Origin: Deltaproteobacteria bacterium | Lineage (GTDB): Bacteria > Myxococcota_A > Polyangia > Polyangiales > Houyiibacteriaceae | NCBI GenBank assembly: GCA_027295555.1 | Contig: JAPUKT010000021.1 | Span: forward strand, 1 to 17,287 | Direction: 5' to 3' | DNA: 17,287 bases | Shown here: in pieces, positions 6,926 through 14,679 of the stretch | Layout: the number at the start of each line of letters is the position of its first letter | How positions within the stretch are numbered: position 1 is the stretch's first letter | The notes under the pieces: generated by a model | Databases searched by the model: none | What the model saw: only the letters and a program-made list of their open reading frames with translations | What the model was told of the DNA's origin: nothing | Program-made: the position numbers and the translations under genes

Positions 6926-9040
6926 TTGCGGGTTTTTTGGCTGGGGGTTGGGTTCACCTGGCTGGCTTGCGCCGTGGCGCTTGCCGCGGGTGATCTCGAT
7001 CGCGTCGCCTCGTTGGTGCGGGCGGGCGACGATCGGGCCGCGCTTCACGAGATCGATCAGCTCCCCCAGTCAGCTCGGGATGCAGACTCCGTTCGCTATC
7101 TCGAGGGTCGCCTCCTCTTGGATGTCGGGCGCCCCTGCGACGCGATGGACAAGCTCGCCCAAACCCCGGCATCCCTTCCAACCGCGATGCGCGCGGACTC
7201 GCTTCGGCGGTGGGCGATTGCTGCCGCGCGATGCGGCCATTGTGCGGAAGCCCGGCCTGTCTTGCTCGGCCTCACCTCGAGCGATGCCGCCGTGACCCGG
7301 CACGATCGCGTGATCGCCGCCGATTGTGCCGTACAGCTGGGCGAGCTCGATATCGCTGCCGAGGAGCTCGAGCGCCTCACGCGCCGCAGCCAAAATGGGG
7401 CGGACCGCGTCGCGCTCCTCATCTTGCTCTCGGACGTGTATCTCCGCCTCGACCGACCCGAAGAGGCCCGCGATACGGCGCGACGTGGGTGGATCGCAGC
7501 TGTGCGACCGGGACAGCAGGAGGCCGCAAAGCAGCTCGAGGGGCTTGCGTCGCCGAGCCCAAGTGATCGCGTGGATCGCGCCGAGGCCTTCATGAGCGCG
7601 CGGCGCTTCTCGAAGGCGATCGAAGAGCTCGAGGGGATGGACGTTGGTGACGACCAAGATCTCGATGAGCGCTGGCATCACGTGTACGGCATGGCCCTAT
7701 TCCGGATGCGAACGCGCTATGCGGACGCCGCGCGGGTGCTTCGGGAATCCGTCGCCCTCGGGGGCGAATATGAGATCGACGACGCTTTTCACGCGGCGCG
7801 TGCCCTGTCTCGAGCCGATCAGAACGCCCGCGCGGTTCGTGCGTACCGACGCTTCGCGCAGCGCTATCCGAAAAGCAGCCGCGCACCCGAGGCTAGGTTT
7901 CTTGCGGCGTGGCTCGAGATCCGGATGGGTCGCGCGAGCGGCGAGCCACACATGGAGCGCCTTCTCAAGGGGAAGCATCAGCTCCGCGGAAGGTGGCGCC
8001 GCTCTGCCCTGTGGGAGCTCGGGTTTCGCGCCTTCGAAAGGAAGCGATATGCCCGGGCAGTTCGGTACCTGTCGCAGTACACGAAGCTCGCCACAACCTC
8101 GATGGACGAAGCGCGGGGGCTCTATTGGCTCGGGCGGTCCTACCGGCGCGGGCCCAAGGCGGTCGAGGCGTATCGCGAGGCCATTGGGGTCGAGCCGCTC
8201 CATTGGTACGCGGTTCTAGCGGCAGCCCGCCTAAAGCGGTTGAAGGTGAAACCACCCCCACCCTTTGAAAAGGGCGGCGCCACCAACGGCTCGACCGATG
8301 TCGAGCGACCCCTACCGCTGCCTGCGACCTTCGAAGCGTATCACGAGCTAGGCCTCGATCGCGAAGGCGTCCGGTGGCTCAGAGACCACGAAAACGAGCT
8401 CGTCGCCGACTATCCCAAGGCAGAGTGGATACCCCTTCTTGCTGCGATGTACGACGACGTCGGCGCCTATCGCGAAGGGCTTCGTGTCGCACGCCGTCGC
8501 ATGGCGTATCTGCACACCGACCCCGAAGAGCATCCGTGGTGGTGGAATGCAGCGTACCCCATGCCGTGGCTTTCGATCGTCGACGAGCATCGCGGCGAGC
8601 TTCCACGGGCCTTGGTCTACGCGACGATGCGACAGGAAAGCGGCTACCTCCCCGACGTCGTGAGTCGGGCTGGGGCAGTCGGGCTGATGCAGGTGATGCC
8701 AGACGTCGCCGCTCGGATCGCAGGCCAACCGGTGACGCGGGGGATGCTCGAGTCCCCCGAGTACAACATCCCTCTCGGCACCGCAGAGATGAGCGCGCTC
8801 GCGGTCGAGTTCGACGGTGTCTATCCCCTGAGCATCGCGGCGTACAACGCCGGCAAGAAGAGGGTAAACCGGTGGCTTCGCGAGAGCCGACGCATGGAGC
8901 TCGATCGCTTCGTCGAGCGAATTCCATTCAACGAAACTCGCAACTACGTGCGGCGCGTGACGACCCACTATGCACGGTACATGTACCTGGACGACCCCGA
9001 GTCCGGTTGGCCGAAGCTCCCCCGGTTCGTTAAGCCCTGA
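6926..9040 (+). CDS. slt: Slt70-like soluble lytic murein transglycosylase with TPR-like superhelical N-terminus
   Basis: Periplasmic enzyme that cleaves the MurNAc-GlcNAc bond of peptidoglycan, leaving 1,6-anhydro ends. The 704-residue product begins with a signal peptide (FWLGVGFTWLACAVALAAG). Most of residues 25-540 is helical-repeat sequence with TPR-like motifs (for example DARDTARRGW-type and ALSRADQNARAVRAYRRFAQ), forming the superhelix seen in Slt70. The C-terminal SLT domain has the catalytic Glu571 in MRQESGYLPDVVSRAGAVG, then LMQVMP and AAYNAG (Tyr640-Gly643). The start is a TTG at 6926; no ATG gives a signal peptide, and the ribosome-binding site is weak. A Pro-rich insert at about residues 441-465 (PPPPFEKGG) carries a small palindrome. 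The lipoprotein operon is divergent upstream. Confidence 0.9.
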   Translation: MRVFWLGVGFTWLACAVALAAGDLDRVASLVRAGDDRAALHEIDQLPQSARDADSVRYLEGRLLLDVGRPCDAMDKLAQTPASLPTAMRADSLRRWAIAAARCGHCAEARPVLLGLTSSDAAVTRHDRVIAADCAVQLGELDIAAEELERLTRRSQNGADRVALLILLSDVYLRLDRPEEARDTARRGWIAAVRPGQQEAAKQLEGLASPSPSDRVDRAEAFMSARRFSKAIEELEGMDVGDDQDLDERWHHVYGMALFRMRTRYADAARVLRESVALGGEYEIDDAFHAARALSRADQNARAVRAYRRFAQRYPKSSRAPEARFLAAWLEIRMGRASGEPHMERLLKGKHQLRGRWRRSALWELGFRAFERKRYARAVRYLSQYTKLATTSMDEARGLYWLGRSYRRGPKAVEAYREAIGVEPLHWYAVLAAARLKRLKVKPPPPFEKGGATNGSTDVERPLPLPATFEAYHELGLDREGVRWLRDHENELVADYPKAEWIPLLAAMYDDVGAYREGLRVARRRMAYLHTDPEEHPWWWNAAYPMPWLSIVDEHRGELPRALVYATMRQESGYLPDVVSRAGAVGLMQVMPDVAARIAGQPVTRGMLESPEYNIPLGTAEMSALAVEFDGVYPLSIAAYNAGKKRVNRWLRESRRMELDRFVERIPFNETRNYVRRVTTHYARYMYLDDPESGWPKLPRFVKP
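8258..8277. repeat. Small palindromic insert inside the transglycosylase gene
   Basis: CCACCCTT-TGAA-AAGGGCGG forms a hairpin (one A-C mismatch) and encodes PPPFEKGG in frame. It sits in a linker between the helical repeats and the catalytic half, where Slt70 relatives tolerate variation. The shape and peptide resemble small dispersed palindromic repeats that have inserted in frame into genes of other bacteria. Only one copy is present in the window, so its repeat nature is inferred. Confidence 0.35.
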
Positions 9041-9100
9041 TTTGCCCGTGGGTGTCTCTCGGATACACCGTTTCCGACGATTTGGGTTGCTCGCGTTCGC

Positions 9101-9129
9101 GTCGAAGGCCAAAGAGAGGCCTTGTCGAC
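9101..9129. terminator. Candidate hairpin after the transglycosylase gene
   Basis: AAGGCC (9105-9110) pairs with GGCCTT (9118-9123) around a 7-nt loop. The stem extends with GTCG (9101-9104) to CGAC (9126-9129) across a 2-nt bulge. It lies about 60 bp past the stop codon of the transglycosylase and 44 bp before the phosphatase start. No T-run follows, so termination is uncertain; it could instead be part of the phosphatase control region. The rest of 9041-9172 holds only the repeats noted separately. Confidence 0.35.
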
Positions 9130-9154
9130 ACCTGGTTGACGCCTAGTTGACTTT
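9122..9154 (+). promoter_or_regulatory. Three imperfect 11-bp tandem repeats with GTYGAC core before the phosphatase
   Basis: GTCGAC (9124), GTTGAC (9135) and GTTGAC (9146) recur at an exact 11-bp interval. As 11-mers the units are TTGTCGACACC, TGGTTGACGCC and TAGTTGACTTT. The 11-bp phase puts all three on one face of the helix, as in arrays bound by a cooperative regulator. They end 18 bp before the phosphatase ATG, overlapping where a promoter should lie. No convincing sigma-70 promoter is visible apart from this block. Confidence 0.5.
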
Positions 9155-9172
9155 AGGGGTGTGTGAAGGTCT

Positions 9173-9949
9173 ATGAACTTTGTCGCAGCGGGGCTCTCGG
9201 ATGTCGGGCTTCAGAGAGAGCACAATGAGGATAGCTTCTGCATCCTCTCGAATCACCGACTCTTCGTGGTAGCCGATGGGATGGGAGGCCACCGGGCCGG
9301 CGACATTGCAAGCCGCATAGCGACGGCAGAAATGTCGACGTTTTTCGATGCGACCGAAACGCGCGACGGTGAGACTTCGGATTGGCCTCTGGAGCTCGAT
9401 GCGCGCTTGACCACCGAGCAGAACCGACTGGTTTCGGCCGTGAAAGTTGCCAACCAACGGATCTTCCAGGCTTCGATTCGTAATCGTGCAGTGCAGGGCA
9501 TGGGCACGACGGTCGTCGGCGCCCTATTCACCCGCGACGATCATAAGATCCACATCGCCCACGTAGGCGACAGTCGCGCGTACAGGATTCGCGGCGGGGA
9601 CATCGTACAGCTCACGCGCGATCACTCGCTTCTCAACGACTATCTCCTCGTGATGCCCAACTTGACCGACACGCAAAGGGACCGACTACCGACCAACGTG
9701 ATCACCCGCGCGCTCGGAATGCAGGACGGCGTGGCGGTCGACCTCTACTTCGAGCAAGTCGAAGCCGAGGATACCTACGTCCTCTGTTCCGACGGTTTGA
9801 GCGGGATGGTCAGCGACGAAGGGATTTTCAAGATCGTTGACGATGCAGACGGTGACATCGAATCCGCTGTCAAAACCTTGATTTCCGAAGCCAACGACAA
9901 CGGCGGCGACGACAACATCACCGTCGTCCTCATCCGCATTACCGGGTGA
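9173..9949 (+). CDS. PP2C-family (PPM) Ser/Thr protein phosphatase
   Basis: Metal-dependent phosphatase that reverses Ser/Thr phosphorylation, usually by Hanks-type kinases. The 258-residue protein is a complete single catalytic domain with all main motifs: SDVGLQREHNEDSF (E19, D20), VVADGMGGHRAGDIA (metal ligand D35), MGTTVVGAL, HVGDSRAYRI, LTRDHSLL, ITRALGM, DTYVLCSDGLSGMV (D207) and GGDDNITVVL (D247). There is no membrane segment or extra domain, so it is cytoplasmic like PrpC/Stp1. The ATG has GAAGG in front. No partner kinase is encoded in the window; it stands alone, 3 bp from the convergent ggt stop. Its promoter region carries the 11-bp-phased GTYGAC repeats. Myxobacteria encode many such kinases and phosphatases, so the substrate cannot be guessed. 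Confidence 0.95.
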   Translation: MNFVAAGLSDVGLQREHNEDSFCILSNHRLFVVADGMGGHRAGDIASRIATAEMSTFFDATETRDGETSDWPLELDARLTTEQNRLVSAVKVANQRIFQASIRNRAVQGMGTTVVGALFTRDDHKIHIAHVGDSRAYRIRGGDIVQLTRDHSLLNDYLLVMPNLTDTQRDRLPTNVITRALGMQDGVAVDLYFEQVEAEDTYVLCSDGLSGMVSDEGIFKIVDDADGDIESAVKTLISEANDNGGDDNITVVLIRITG

Positions 9950-9952
9950 ACG

Positions 9953-11707
9953 TCAGTGACCGGCGGGGCTCCCGCCTTTGCGGGGGTCGCTTGCCGCGTG
10001 AAGCCGTCGCTCGGGCTCGGTGACGATCTGGATGGCTTGCACGTTTGCCACGTTCCGAATCGGCTCGATCACGTGGCCCCTCGCACGCAAGTCGTCCTGC
10101 AGCGAGTCGTCGAGGGGCATCATGGTTTCGACCCGCAGCTTCTCCGGGAAACCCTGGTGGTGGATCCGCGGCGCATCGACCGCATGGCCGGCGTCCATGC
10201 CCAACAGGAGGATGTTCATCGCCACCTGTTGGGTTGCGGTGACGATGCGGCTCCCCCCCGAGGCACCCACGCACAGCACGGGCTTTCCGTCTTTGAACAC
10301 GATCGTCGGGGACATCGTCGAGACAGGCCTCTTTCGCGGGCCAGGGAGGTTCGGAGCGCCGCCGACCAACCCAAACGCATTGGACTCTCCAACCCCACTT
10401 GCGAAGTCGTCCATCTCGTCGTTCATCACGATGCCCGCTGCGGTGAAGCGCGCGCCGAACGGACGGTTGACCGTCGTCGTGACCGCCGCGACGTTGCCCT
10501 CGACGTCTACGACACACAGGTGCGAAGTCCCAGCGTTGTCGGATGTCCTGGCGGCTGGGCTCGTCCACACGATCGGGAAGTCGTACGCGTCGGCCGGATT
10601 GGCCTTCTCCCCGCCCGCCAGGGCTGCCCGTTTCTCGATCCGGCCGGGGCTCATCATGCGATCGAGCGGCTGTATGATCTGTGCGGGATCGCCGAAGTAG
10701 CGCTGCCGGTCGACGAACGGGCCCTTCCAGGACTCGGCCATGGTGTGTAGCAAGGAGGCGCCGTAGACCGGTTTCGCACCGACGACGCGCTCGAGGATCG
10801 TAAGGCTCTGGAGCATGGTGAAGCCGCCTGCGCTCGGCGGAGGAGCGGTGACCCAACGATATCCAAACAGATCCACCTCGAGCGGCTTCCGGGTCACGAC
10901 TCGATAGTCGCGCAGGTCCTGAAACGTCATGATGCCCCCGTGCTTCTGCACGACGGCCGCCATTTCTCGGCCGAGTGGGCCGTTGTAAAGAGCCTTCATG
11001 CCCTCCTTCGCAAAGACACGGAGCACGTGGGCCAGGCTCGGACGCCGCAGCACGGCCCCCGGCGCAAGGTCCCACTTCGACATCACGGGATCTTGGTCGA
11101 GTTGCACTTTGAATGCTGCGCCCATCGCGGCAAGCGTCGGGCTCACCGGGAATCCTTCTTCGGCGAGCCGAAGGGCGGGTCCGATGACCTCACTCAACGA
11201 CATCGATCCAAAACGATCGACCAAGGCCGCGATTCCTGCAGGCTCGCCGGGGACCCCTGCGGCAAGGCCACCGAGCTGCGAAGGAGAGGCTGCCGGACCA
11301 GGTGGCGTTGCGCCCTGGAAGTTTTCGAACATGTCGGGCGTCGCAGCGGCGGGCGCCCGTTCTCGAAAATCGAGGAAGGTCAGCTTGTCTTCCTTCACGC
11401 AGTAGTAGAGCGCGAAGCCCCCACCGCCAAATCCGCTGCTCGCTGGATTGAGCACCCCCAGGGCGAGCATGGTGGCCGCGGCTGCGTCGGCGGCGTTGCC
11501 TCCGGCAACGAGGATTTCCGCGCCGGCTTTCGAAGCCTCGAGCTGGTCCGCAGCGACCGCACCGTCACGAAAGACCCCGGAGTGCTCGACCGAGGGCTGG
11601 GGCGGGGGCTCACCAGACGCGCCGCCCGTGGTCGCGACCCCGACTGTCGCGCCAACTATCAAAAGCGCCGAAACACACCACAAACCAATCGCAGCCCATC
11701 GCTTCAT
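9953..11707 (-). CDS. ggt: Gamma-glutamyltransferase precursor
   Basis: Periplasmic or secreted enzyme that hydrolyses glutathione and other gamma-glutamyl compounds or transfers the glutamyl group. The ATG at 11707 gives 584 residues (E. coli Ggt: 580) starting with a signal peptide (MKRWAAIGLWCVSALLIVGA). The longer open frame to 11812 adds only non-signal residues and runs into gshB. The precursor should self-cleave before Thr394 (DNAGTSHLCVVD, matching E. coli Thr391), giving a large and a small subunit. Arg115 in FRERAPA corresponds to the substrate-carboxylate arginine. MNDEMDDF, the lid-loop region (SNAFGLVGGAPN), RPVSTMSPTI and ASGGSRIVT complete the active site. The end, AASDPRKGG, is typical. 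The gene is divergent from gshB by 49 bp and convergent with the phosphatase by 3 bp. Confidence 0.95.
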   Translation of the reverse strand: MKRWAAIGLWCVSALLIVGATVGVATTGGASGEPPPQPSVEHSGVFRDGAVAADQLEASKAGAEILVAGGNAADAAAATMLALGVLNPASSGFGGGGFALYYCVKEDKLTFLDFRERAPAAATPDMFENFQGATPPGPAASPSQLGGLAAGVPGEPAGIAALVDRFGSMSLSEVIGPALRLAEEGFPVSPTLAAMGAAFKVQLDQDPVMSKWDLAPGAVLRRPSLAHVLRVFAKEGMKALYNGPLGREMAAVVQKHGGIMTFQDLRDYRVVTRKPLEVDLFGYRWVTAPPPSAGGFTMLQSLTILERVVGAKPVYGASLLHTMAESWKGPFVDRQRYFGDPAQIIQPLDRMMSPGRIEKRAALAGGEKANPADAYDFPIVWTSPAARTSDNAGTSHLCVVDVEGNVAAVTTTVNRPFGARFTAAGIVMNDEMDDFASGVGESNAFGLVGGAPNLPGPRKRPVSTMSPTIVFKDGKPVLCVGASGGSRIVTATQQVAMNILLLGMDAGHAVDAPRIHHQGFPEKLRVETMMPLDDSLQDDLRARGHVIEPIRNVANVQAIQIVTEPERRLHAASDPRKGGSPAGH

Positions 11708-11756
11708 GGCGCCACACCTTGCCTCCAAACCATCCCGGATGCTACCGGAGAGTCTC
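11708..11756. promoter_or_regulatory. Divergent control region shared by ggt and gshB
   Basis: Forty-nine bases separate the two start codons, so the promoters must overlap each other or lie inside the opposite gene. GGAG precedes the gshB ATG at good spacing, and AAGGTG precedes the ggt ATG. No clear -35/-10 pair or palindrome is visible. Confidence 0.4.
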
Positions 11757-12710
11757 ATGCGTTTCGTGTTTGTGATGGACCCCGTGTCCACGGTGATCGT
11801 CGACGAGGACACGAGCTTTGCCTTGATGCTCGAGGCTCAGGCTCGCGGGCATCACGTCGATCATTGCCTGCCTCGAGACGTCGGGCTTCGAGGCAAAAAG
11901 GTCCTGGCGAGAATTCGCAAGGCAACCATGCAGCGCGATCCCGCGGAGCCGATCACATTGGCCGAGCCCGAAGACATCGACCTCGTTGATGTCGATGCCG
12001 TCTTCATTCGAAAGGACCCGCCGTTCACCGACGAATACTTGTGGCTGACCCTCGTCCTCGATCACCTCGAGGGAAGCACCCTCGTCGTCAACAACCCCCG
12101 GGGCCTGCGTGAGGCCAACGAAAAGCTCTATGCGCATCACTTCCCAGAGATCGTGCCCCCTACGATCATGACCAGCCATCGGGACGAGATCTTGCGGTTC
12201 CTGAGCGACATCGGTGGCAGAGCGGTGATCAAACCGATCGACGGTCACGGGGGCGAAGGCGTGTTTCTGCTGGCCAACGGCGACAGCAATCTCAACGGGC
12301 TCATCGAGTCGGTCACACGCAACGGGGCTCGCAACGCGATCGTGCAAGCGCTGATCCCCGAGGTCTACGACGAAGGGGACAAGCGCATTTTGCTCGTCGA
12401 TGGCGATCTCCTCGGCGTCGTGGCCCGGATGCCCAGCAAAGGCGACCTTCGAAGCAACGTTCACGTCGGGGGGTCGGCGGCGCCTGCCCAGCTCACCGAT
12501 GCAGACCGAACGATCGTCGAGACGATGCGAGAGCGTTTGCTCGCCGATCGATTGTTCTTCGTCGGTCTCGACGTGATCGGGGGCAAGTTGATCGAGGTCA
12601 ACGTCACCAGCCCGACCCTGATTCAGCAAATGTCGCGCTTGGTGGGCGAGAACCTCGCGACCCCCGTGATCGAACGCCTCGAAGAAAAAGTCCGCGCGTA
12701 CCCCGGGTAG
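11757..12710 (+). CDS. gshB: Glutathione synthetase (E. coli GshB type)
   Basis: ATP-grasp ligase joining gamma-glutamylcysteine and glycine to make glutathione in the cytoplasm. The 317-residue length equals E. coli GshB (316), and the sequence can be followed along its whole length: VMDPVSTVIVDEDTSFALML (7-26), IRKDPPF (84-90), VVNNPRGLREANEKLY (110-125), the ATP-grasp Gly-rich loop KPIDGHGGEGVF (159-170), GDKRILLVDG (207-216), and FVGLDVIGGKLIEVNVTSPT (268-287) with the metal-binding Glu and Asn. The start ATG has GGAG 7 nt upstream; the open frame continues upstream into antisense ggt and is not used. No glutamate-cysteine ligase is present in the window. The divergent neighbour ggt degrades the same product. 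Confidence 0.96.
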   Translation: MRFVFVMDPVSTVIVDEDTSFALMLEAQARGHHVDHCLPRDVGLRGKKVLARIRKATMQRDPAEPITLAEPEDIDLVDVDAVFIRKDPPFTDEYLWLTLVLDHLEGSTLVVNNPRGLREANEKLYAHHFPEIVPPTIMTSHRDEILRFLSDIGGRAVIKPIDGHGGEGVFLLANGDSNLNGLIESVTRNGARNAIVQALIPEVYDEGDKRILLVDGDLLGVVARMPSKGDLRSNVHVGGSAAPAQLTDADRTIVETMRERLLADRLFFVGLDVIGGKLIEVNVTSPTLIQQMSRLVGENLATPVIERLEEKVRAYPG

Positions 12711-12754
12711 TCGGCCAGCTCACACCGAGAAGATCCGCAGCGCAGCGCTAGCCC

Positions 12755-13693
12755 CTACGATGCGTAAGAACTCACGCCCGGCGCACCCCATGACACTTCG
12801 ATAGGATGAAGGCCAGCGCTTCTGCAAGCGGTTTCGAATCCTTCGGCCGATGCCTGGTCGACGAAAAACGCCACAGCAACGTCGCCACCGCCCGCGCCAC
12901 AGGGCTTGGCGCTCCCCGAAAACCTCCTGGCGAGCTCCCCGGTCCGTTGGAGTCTCTCTTCGACAATCGGTGCGCCGGCCGCGTTTCCGAGAGCCTCCAT
13001 CGCGCTCGAGTAGGCCGCAGCCTCTTTGACGACCTCTTGCGCCAAACCCGCTTCGAATGCCCGCACGAACCGCTCGGCGATGGCCCCGAGGCGGTCCATG
13101 GCGGCCCGGTAGCCGTCCGAGTCGTCCTGGCGAAAGCGATGGACGCGGTCGACCAGGTCGCTGGTACGAGCTGGCTGCCCCGTCCACACGAGCCGGACCA
13201 CGAGACCGGTCGGCCTTTCCAAACGCGCATGCGAGATCCGATTTTCATCCCGCGCGAAGCGAAGAAAGCCACCGAAAGTCGAAGATGCCACGTCGACCCC
13301 GCTTCCCTTCGGGGCCACCGAGGCGTGCCCACGAAGAGCGCAATCGAAGACTTGGTCCAACACGTCGTCATCGGTGAGGTCCTGACCGTGGTGACCGAAC
13401 GCGGCGCCTGCAGCGGCCACCGCTGCCCCGGCGGAGGAGCCGAGCCCGAGCTTGATGCCCTCGGCCTGAAGCTCTCCGACATCGAGAGTCATCGAAGGGG
13501 GCAGTGGGCCGAGACGCTCGCGCGCCAATCGGAGCGTTGCGTCGACCTCCGGGGGCAGAGCGGTCACCTTGTCCGTCCACGACACTTTGACCCGGCGGTC
13601 GACCGCGGCGACCACCGCTGGAGCGCCTTCGAGCACGGCGTACTCTCCACACAGAAGCGCCTTGCCAGGTGCGGTAGCGCCCCCACCGATCAT
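12755..13693 (-). CDS. mvaK2: Phosphomevalonate kinase (GHMP family)
   Basis: Converts 5-phosphomevalonate and ATP to 5-diphosphomevalonate. The 312-residue GHMP kinase shows the N-terminal ATAPGKALLCGEYAVLEGAP (6-25), close to the PMK signature APGKxxxxGEYAVL, and motif 2 KLGLGSSAGAAV (81-92). SGVDVASSTFGG (131-142), WTGQPARTSDLV and motif 3 KPCGAGGGDVAV (263-274) follow. Among GHMP enzymes, 'GEYAVLEGAPAVVAAVDRR' points to PMK rather than mevalonate or homoserine kinase, and the two neighbours already fill the other two roles. The start ATG at 13693 overlaps the decarboxylase stop (ATGA), with GAGG upstream. It is the last gene of the operon and converges on gshB with a 44-bp gap (12711-12754) in which I see no clear terminator. 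Confidence 0.9.
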   Translation of the reverse strand: MIGGGATAPGKALLCGEYAVLEGAPAVVAAVDRRVKVSWTDKVTALPPEVDATLRLARERLGPLPPSMTLDVGELQAEGIKLGLGSSAGAAVAAAGAAFGHHGQDLTDDDVLDQVFDCALRGHASVAPKGSGVDVASSTFGGFLRFARDENRISHARLERPTGLVVRLVWTGQPARTSDLVDRVHRFRQDDSDGYRAAMDRLGAIAERFVRAFEAGLAQEVVKEAAAYSSAMEALGNAAGAPIVEERLQRTGELARRFSGSAKPCGAGGGDVAVAFFVDQASAEGFETACRSAGLHPIEVSWGAPGVSSYAS

Positions 13694-14679
13694 GAGTGAA
13701 CCTCGACAGCGGGCCCCGGTTTGGCAACCCAAGTGCGGGTCACCCCTGGCGTTCGGTCGAGGGCTTGTCGGACTCGCGCGGCATCACCGATCCCGCAGAG
13801 GGCCTTCACGTGTGGGCCCGCGTCCATGGTTGCCCAGGTGGACACACCGCGCTCCCGTAGCCCGCGAACCGTCCCGAGGGCGGCCAAGGTTGCCGGCGCC
13901 CAGTAGAGGATCGCCGGCTCCGAGGTCATGGCGCAGCAATGAAAGGCAAAGGTGCTCCGCTCCATTGCGACGCCGAGCGTATCGAGGTCACGCTCTTTGA
14001 TGGCGCGCTTGATCTGTCGCGCCCACTTCGGGGCGTCGGCGACCCAGGCGTCATAGTAGGGTGACGTCTTCTTCGAGCGCTCCATGCCCTCGGTCGAGCC
14101 TACTTTCTTCGGGCCCGGCTCCGTCACCGCAATCACCAAACGGACCTTCCAATGATCCGGTGCTGCGATGGGACGCGCGTGAAGGTCGCCCTGCCCTCGC
14201 ACGCCGGCGGGGAGCTCGACGAAGCCGCCGAAGATCGATCTTGCCGCCGATACGCTCGATGCACGTGCCAACGCGCTCAGCCTGCGAGGACTCGAACGCA
14301 ACCCGGCAGCAGCTGAAGCCGAGGCTGCCAACGCAGCGAAACCCGACGCACTCGACGCAAGCCCGGCCGCGGTCGGAAAGTAATTGTGGCTCGCGACGTG
14401 CGCCCGTGCCCGGAGCCCCGCCTCTCGACGAATGCTGTTGAGCATCTTCACGACGCGATCCTTTTCGTCCGCGGTGGCGCGCCTCCCGTCGAGCCGGACA
14501 TCGTCCTCGGCAAGCTCCGTATCGAATCGAACGCGAGTTTCGGTGACCAGTTGGTCGAGCGTCAGCGAAATGCTTGGCACCGCCGGAATGTTCTTTTTGG
14601 CGTCGGCCTTACCCCAATACTTGGCGAGAGCGATGTTCGCGCACGCGCGAGCGGTGACCTCTGTCGGAGCCTTGGTCAC
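13690..14679 (-). CDS. mvaD: Diphosphomevalonate decarboxylase
   Basis: ATP-dependent decarboxylase producing isopentenyl diphosphate (IPP). The GTG start at 14679 is preceded by a strong GGAGGTG ribosome-binding site and overlaps the mevalonate kinase stop (GTGA), giving 329 residues. Family motifs are clear: ANIALAKYWGKAD (14-26), IPAVPSISLTL (31-41), the ATP loop AAGLASSASGFAALA (104-118), SAARSIFGGFVE (145-155, with Arg147) and TMDAGPHVKAL (284-294), where Asp286 matches the catalytic aspartate of DAGPN. The SISLTL and YWGK motifs separate it from phosphomevalonate decarboxylases of archaea and from other GHMP kinases. The open frame further upstream to 14856 is only overlap with the kinase gene. 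Confidence 0.94.
   Translation of the reverse strand: MTKAPTEVTARACANIALAKYWGKADAKKNIPAVPSISLTLDQLVTETRVRFDTELAEDDVRLDGRRATADEKDRVVKMLNSIRREAGLRARAHVASHNYFPTAAGLASSASGFAALAASASAAAGLRSSPRRLSALARASSVSAARSIFGGFVELPAGVRGQGDLHARPIAAPDHWKVRLVIAVTEPGPKKVGSTEGMERSKKTSPYYDAWVADAPKWARQIKRAIKERDLDTLGVAMERSTFAFHCCAMTSEPAILYWAPATLAALGTVRGLRERGVSTWATMDAGPHVKALCGIGDAARVRQALDRTPGVTRTWVAKPGPAVEVHS

Noticed and set aside
9133..9172. Sigma-70 promoter using TTGACG or TTGACT before the phosphatase
   Set aside because: No acceptable -10 hexamer lies 16-18 bp downstream of either; the TTGAC strings are better explained by the 11-bp repeat.
11448..11756. Upstream extension of gshB by 103 codons
   Set aside because: It lies antisense to ggt and has no similarity to GshB; the ATG at 11757 has a good ribosome-binding site and matches E. 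coli length.
12711..12754. Bidirectional terminator between gshB and the phosphomevalonate kinase gene
   Set aside because: Only a short AGCGCT-type palindrome is present, with no stable stem or T-run.
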